Made by a program: the position numbers and the translations under genes. From the NCBI RefSeq assembly GCF_004348985.1, contig NZ_SMKW01000037.1, forward strand, positions 1 to 64,000: a stretch of 64,000 bases of DNA. Direction: 5' to 3'. This DNA is from Saccharopolyspora elongata. Its GTDB lineage: Bacteria > Actinomycetota > Actinomycetes > Mycobacteriales > Pseudonocardiaceae. Below, piece after piece: positions 60,901 to 64,000 of this stretch. Position 1 is the stretch's first letter; every line of letters begins with the position of its first letter. The notes beneath the pieces are model-generated. The model ran no database searches. It saw only the letters and a program-made list of their open reading frames with translations, and was not told where the DNA came from.

Positions 60901-63800
60901 TTTCGGTCTGCGCCTGGATGGACCGATTCGGATCGAGGAACGTCAGCGCAAACACGGTCCTCGGCCTGCTCGGGTACTACCATGCCAGCACCGAGCAGAC
61001 CAAACACTTCGCCAAGCGGGCACTCGACTGGCTCAAACACCCGCGCCCGGCGGAGGACTCCAGAAAAGTGCTCTCCCTCCTGGTCCGGCGTGGAGAGTTC
61101 ACGGATGAAGATGCCGGAGCGACCGTCGAACGCGTGGCGAAGGAACTGGAGTCCTTCCCCGCGTTCGCCGACGACAACCGTCTGCAGGCCGGCGTGTTTC
61201 GCTTCTTCAAGAAGTATCCGAGCGTGGTGAACGAAACGGTCCGAGACAGGTTCGCGGCGGCAGCGCTCGGTGTCACCGACGAGTCCGACGATGTGGAGCC
61301 CACGAGGCCGCAGCGCATCCCGCCGTTCGATGTCCTCCGGTTCCTGCTCGACACAGTAGGACTCGGGCCGCGCCGGCGGAGACAAGTCGCCCTCAGCGCA
61401 TTGCGCTGGCTGGAGTCGAACAGCACTCGGGCGGACGCGGACATCGTCATCAGACGACTCCTCGACGAGCCAGACTGGAGCGGCCCCGAGACCGAGTACA
61501 TCATCGACCACGCCTTCGAATGGCTCCACCGCTGGATTGACGCCGACGAGGCGTTGACCAACCACGAAGGCCCTTCCGGTGTCCTCTCGCGCCTCGTGGT
61601 CAGGACGGAACTGCGCCGGACCGACGTGGAGACGGCCTTCGAACTGGCGCAGCGCTGGATGTCGCGCAAGGACAACCGCAAAAAAGCGGCGTACCGGCGG
61701 ATCGCGCAGGCCTTTCTGGAACGCGACGACCTCACTCCCGACCAAGAAGCTCAGTTCCTCCTGAATCTCCTGAAGATCGTTTGCACGGGTGTCGAAGGAC
61801 AGGAACAGCGGCTCCAGGCCTTGAAGCGAGGACTCGACTGGCTCCGCCACCACGCCGACCTGCCGTGTGCGGCCAAGGTGCTGGGCCCGGCGCTGTGGCG
61901 GGTGCTGGACGATGACGAACTCGAGTGGGACCGGACCGCCGTGATTGCGGCCGCCGAGCGCTGGCTGCGACAGCACGAACGTCTGGCCACGGCCCACTTC
62001 GTGGTCAAACCGCTGCTACTCCTCGACAAACGGGAAGGACTTCCCGACGGATTCCCCAGTCCAGTGCCCTTCGCACTTGCATTCCTGGAGGCCCATCCGA
62101 TCGCCTGGTACTCCGCTGAGACCATCAGGCTGGTCTGCCGGAGGGAGGATCTCTCCGATGCCCAACGTGCGATCGTTCTCGACACGGCCCGGAGCTGGCT
62201 TGAGGGCCGATCGGCCGATACGGCCGCCTCCCACGTGCTGCAAGCGTTGGCACGCATACCGCTCACCCAGCCACAGCGGGAATTCGTGCTGGCCGCGTCG
62301 CTGTCGTGGGCGGCTAACTTGATTGACATCATCGATCGGCGCTACGAGTCGGGCGTGACCAAACCGGAGTTCCACCGTCAGTACGAGCCCCGTTACCTGC
62401 TGGCGAAGCTGCTCGCCCGTGAAGACCTCACCAGTACCGAGTACGCCCGTGTGTTGGGAGTCGCGCTGCGGACCCACCGGGTGAAGGTCCTCAACATGAA
62501 GCCGTTCAATTGGGAGCTCGAACCGGGCGCGGAGCCGGAACTCGGCAACGAACCGCTGTTGCGGTTTGCGCTCAAGCATCTCGACGCCGTGGAAGACGTT
62601 CCCGAGATCGGACCAGTCCTCGCCGAGATCCAGGCGTTCGATCTCGCGCCTGACACACGGACCGCCATCCGAGGCCGCAGCCTGCAGTGGTTGGGGGAGC
62701 ACGCTTCCACGGAAGAGGCGGGCGAAGTCTGCGTCCAGCTCGCGAGGACCATGAATGCGACGACACTCAAGTCCAGTCGGGTCCTCCCGCATTCGCTCGC
62801 CTGGCTCCGGGTTCACGCCGGGAAGCCCTCCACCCCGGCCTTGCTCTCGTTTCTCCTCCGCCACGAACTCGAGATCGACCACGTGGCGGCGCTGTTGCCG
62901 TTCGCCGAGCGGGCGCTCGCCGACTTCACCCTCTCGATGGCGCAGAGCCGCCTGCTGGCCTCCGTCGTCGCCCAGCGCCACACACCGGCCGAAGTCGCCA
63001 GCCCCCTAGTCCGAACTGCGATCGAAGCCCTCGAACACCAAGGAGACAACGGCAGGTCCCCGGCGGGGATCTTGGTCGACGGGCTCACCAAATGCCGGCA
63101 CCTGGATGCCGCGCAGCGTAGCCAGGTCATCGCCTTCGTGGTCCAGATGGCGGCGCTCCACAAGACGGAACGGCGAGTGGCCGCCCTGTTCAACCGCTGC
63201 CTCGGCATGGAAGGACTCGGCGGAGCAGAGTGCGACCAGCTGCTGGGAGCCGCTGTGGCCTGGGCCGGCACCCGCACTGCGGACGTCAGCGCATGGCCCG
63301 TCATCGCTGCGATCGGGAGGTTTGTGGAGCGTGCGGAGACGACCGACGACGGACAAGCGTCGCGGGTCGAGGAGCTCATCCTGTCCTCCGCCATGCGGGC
63401 GGTCACCCATGCAGCGGGCGCCGGCCTGTTGTCCAAAGTGGTGGACCTGAGATGGTGCAGTGAGCAGACCGTGAACAAGCTGCACGTCGGCACCCTGGAG
63501 TGGTTCGAGAAGCACTATCTGACGGAACAGGCGGGCGCTGTGGCCCAAGCATTGTGGCCGCTCAAGTTGAGTCAGGACGTCCGGCGCAGACTGGCGCAGC
63601 TCGTGGCGCGGTGGATTCGGGAACACCCCGGCAAGCCGTGGGCAGGCCAACTGGCGGCGACCATCCGAAGCAGCGAGACGTATCCTGCGCTGCCGTTCCG
63701 GACCAGACACATCCTGGAGGAGTTTCACGCCCAGACCAACGGCGTTCCGCACGACCCGTCGGCCGGGAGCCCTGGCGAGGACGTTCGGGAGGCCGACTGA
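57951..63800 (+). CDS. Giant trypsin-like peptidase-STAND-helical repeat protein
   Basis: 1949 residues. Residues 1-225 are a trypsin-like domain with catalytic His44 (LTCAHDL), Asp85 (RDIALVEL) and Ser175 (LQGMSGAAV, in place of GDSGG). Then P-loop ISGPAGSGKTRLC (292-299); Walker B is weak (VLFVYSQPEGEID, no obvious acidic triad). A WHD-like region (about 480-560) follows. From about 700 to 1900 come some 25-30 helical repeats of about 40 residues, each with A-L-x-W-L and Lxx(L/V)LxRxxL cores. The repeats may sense a ligand or form a scaffold that activates the peptidase, as in caspase/TRADD-type bacterial immunity systems. No signal peptide: cytosolic. ATG with AGGTAGG upstream. Confidence 0.9.
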   Translation: MVSPRALDIGFFVRVVRHDKKTGEHLLLASGLVIAPGLILTCAHDLGTSPEGLYVVPLDGGMSKKASAVHVHPEYDDDNRLSDRDIALVELARPLHLDTPPPALRVVGKGVGSLLFHSLGFPDYFARKGSPARRKQLDGTLQLGSGEETHLFELRLAQRPPAANGPASGRLQGMSGAAVITARGGHVVGVFATYEDSRDTAWAVGLGPLRHPALAEPLARHGIDLIDITEDEERADDALPVPHRRYLAALTGIESYLLPKSLDFTAPWADHPAHPRRVVDRLAEGEHVMISGPAGSGKTRLCLEAAQAAANAGWAVYHVPALGLAADELARFAARAAAQRVLFVYSQPEGEIDVDPHVVARQAKLAARGNQAKAVALLAAAPNGSTESMLPGDTSFTLVQAPLGDHLRQVADAIITQVGRLVHLEDDIRASARTVCGCRPGLVLRIAPELALDSDRNPVGVRKFGRQSGSELSRWIAQRLADDGLTAAGGDAKRVSFAAGAAMAMMVAPQTRERLQRAVGRLFERSGSSADGNTLVDLLLSRGWLEERDGRVHPLHPVIADEMLVRALLTPEGEALSETAEWIFQAALDDSVSVRMLVDVIRRLATDYPHPGLAQLLEARCRDWVEEHCELIGKRALEFERERADEAGLIPAMLRGPLWSSITSDHLEILSRRYFSCEAEPAACRDRLQECLAALPKSEEIPEAWRDLAAKLLSGALHEEEGPLLDTVLGRPSSDPQWAKQIRELAVRWTEDHPDAASASFVLGALIRDRSLSEPDLHLVVERALDWISRHDAESGSRVLVPLISNPRLTPRQRDDTRLAVRDWLDRNSRTIDAKFVLRVMLRDPARRRNHFGEALPYALDWIEANGNSSAAWSVASQICSRDAIAAWLPTVLPWLETHVTDPAIHTILVRTLQIRSKSVTLDEERRMVRCGLSWLRANPTRWAVPEVCGALSGHARRTNLEGKERKYRQNMAVTAADADELLVSVCAWMDRFGSRNVSANTVLGLLGYYHASTEQTKHFAKRALDWLKHPRPAEDSRKVLSLLVRRGEFTDEDAGATVERVAKELESFPAFADDNRLQAGVFRFFKKYPSVVNETVRDRFAAAALGVTDESDDVEPTRPQRIPPFDVLRFLLDTVGLGPRRRRQVALSALRWLESNSTRADADIVIRRLLDEPDWSGPETEYIIDHAFEWLHRWIDADEALTNHEGPSGVLSRLVVRTELRRTDVETAFELAQRWMSRKDNRKKAAYRRIAQAFLERDDLTPDQEAQFLLNLLKIVCTGVEGQEQRLQALKRGLDWLRHHADLPCAAKVLGPALWRVLDDDELEWDRTAVIAAAERWLRQHERLATAHFVVKPLLLLDKREGLPDGFPSPVPFALAFLEAHPIAWYSAETIRLVCRREDLSDAQRAIVLDTARSWLEGRSADTAASHVLQALARIPLTQPQREFVLAASLSWAANLIDIIDRRYESGVTKPEFHRQYEPRYLLAKLLAREDLTSTEYARVLGVALRTHRVKVLNMKPFNWELEPGAEPELGNEPLLRFALKHLDAVEDVPEIGPVLAEIQAFDLAPDTRTAIRGRSLQWLGEHASTEEAGEVCVQLARTMNATTLKSSRVLPHSLAWLRVHAGKPSTPALLSFLLRHELEIDHVAALLPFAERALADFTLSMAQSRLLASVVAQRHTPAEVASPLVRTAIEALEHQGDNGRSPAGILVDGLTKCRHLDAAQRSQVIAFVVQMAALHKTERRVAALFNRCLGMEGLGGAECDQLLGAAVAWAGTRTADVSAWPVIAAIGRFVERAETTDDGQASRVEELILSSAMRAVTHAAGAGLLSKVVDLRWCSEQTVNKLHVGTLEWFEKHYLTEQAGAVAQALWPLKLSQDVRRRLAQLVARWIREHPGKPWAGQLAATIRSSETYPALPFRTRHILEEFHAQTNGVPHDPSAGSPGEDVREAD

Positions 63801-64000
63801 ACGGATGAACGTCGCCGATCAGTAAACGTAGACGTACTGTTTGAGGACGTTGATCGAAGGCACGGATGGCTCTTAGTGGTGCCGTTGGGGTGTACCCAAC
63901 GCGACAGATGCGTCGCAGGCGTGTGGCCCACTTGGATGTACCGCGGTAACGATCACTCCGCTGATCTGGGGTTTTTGCGCTGGTTGGCCTTGAAGCGCGC
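63801..64000. other. Region downstream of the trypsin-STAND gene
   Basis: 200 bp to the window edge. It holds GACGTACTGTTT (63831-63842), shared with the tam operator, and a small dyad GTTGGG-gtgt-ACCCAAC at about 63883-63901. No gene supported; the next one lies beyond the edge. Confidence 0.4.

Overview
The window is about 64 kb of high-GC DNA (no rRNA, CRISPR array or prophage seen) from an actinobacterium. Gene content and order from roughly 20 to 53 kb follow a block known from Mycobacterium and relatives: sirohydrochlorin chelatase/APS reductase/sulfite reductase, hemW, hrcA, dnaJ2, rsmE, phoH, ybeY, CorC-like, cdd-like, era, recO, uppS, zur/smtB, glyS, dgt, dnaG. The absence of mycolate genes, strong codon bias and many extragenic palindromes suggest Pseudonocardiaceae, perhaps Saccharopolyspora; that assignment is inference, not measurement.

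Region by region. 0.2-3.4 kb: MOSC protein, an O-methyltransferase-like protein, a divergent ArsR/VOC pair and a Nudix hydrolase. 3.7-8.7 kb: a co-directional valine catabolic cluster (mmsA, isobutyryl-CoA dehydrogenase, 3-hydroxyisobutyryl-CoA hydrolase, mmsB). 8.9-20.1 kb: an accessory, conflict-flavoured stretch with a secreted guanyl-type ribonuclease plus barstar inhibitor, a Uma2 nuclease, an enoyl-CoA hydratase, two coupled giant ADP-ribosylglycohydrolase genes with five domains in all, and a HigBA-type toxin-antitoxin pair. 20.2-26.3 kb (minus strand): assimilatory sulfate reduction operon (sulfite reductase, zinc ribbon, cysH, cysD, cysN, chelatase) headed by a 30-codon leader peptide of the cysteine-attenuation type. 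26.4-41 kb: the conserved heat-shock/ribosome/cell-envelope block, interrupted by a CD225/DUF2752/DUF4190 membrane-protein group. 41-44 kb: zinc homeostasis (DUF318 permease, TIGR03943 partner, zur, smtB) with candidate Zur boxes. 44-53.8 kb: glyS, dgt, a serpin, an ECF41 sigma factor, dnaG and a methyltransferase, with a mobile-looking repeat at 49.3-49.6 kb. 53.9-64 kb: tRNA-Asn, then an island with a decayed ImmA/IrrE fragment, a STAND ATPase with TPR-like repeats, a trypco2 protein and a 1949-residue trypsin-STAND-helical-repeat protein.

The most interesting system is the 54.9-63.8 kb island: a trypsin-like peptidase fused to a P-loop STAND module and about 1,200-1,300 residues of helical repeats, directly preceded by a trypsin-co-occurring (trypco2) protein and a separate STAND protein. 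Such sets have been predicted computationally as NTP-dependent biological conflict systems, but I know of no mechanism for this arrangement. Second is the five-domain ADP-ribosylglycohydrolase pair, in which active-site motifs decay from intact to absent along the two genes.

A genome-specific feature runs through the window: AT-rich perfect or near-perfect hairpins with shared sequences (families built on GCAATTTC(C/A)ATTGAAATC, CCCAATTTTGCCTAAAATTGGG and TTTCGCGAG) sit just downstream of gene ends and probably serve as terminators. Many genes also have a TANNNT-type -10 hexamer 6-8 bases before the start codon, indicating leaderless transcripts.
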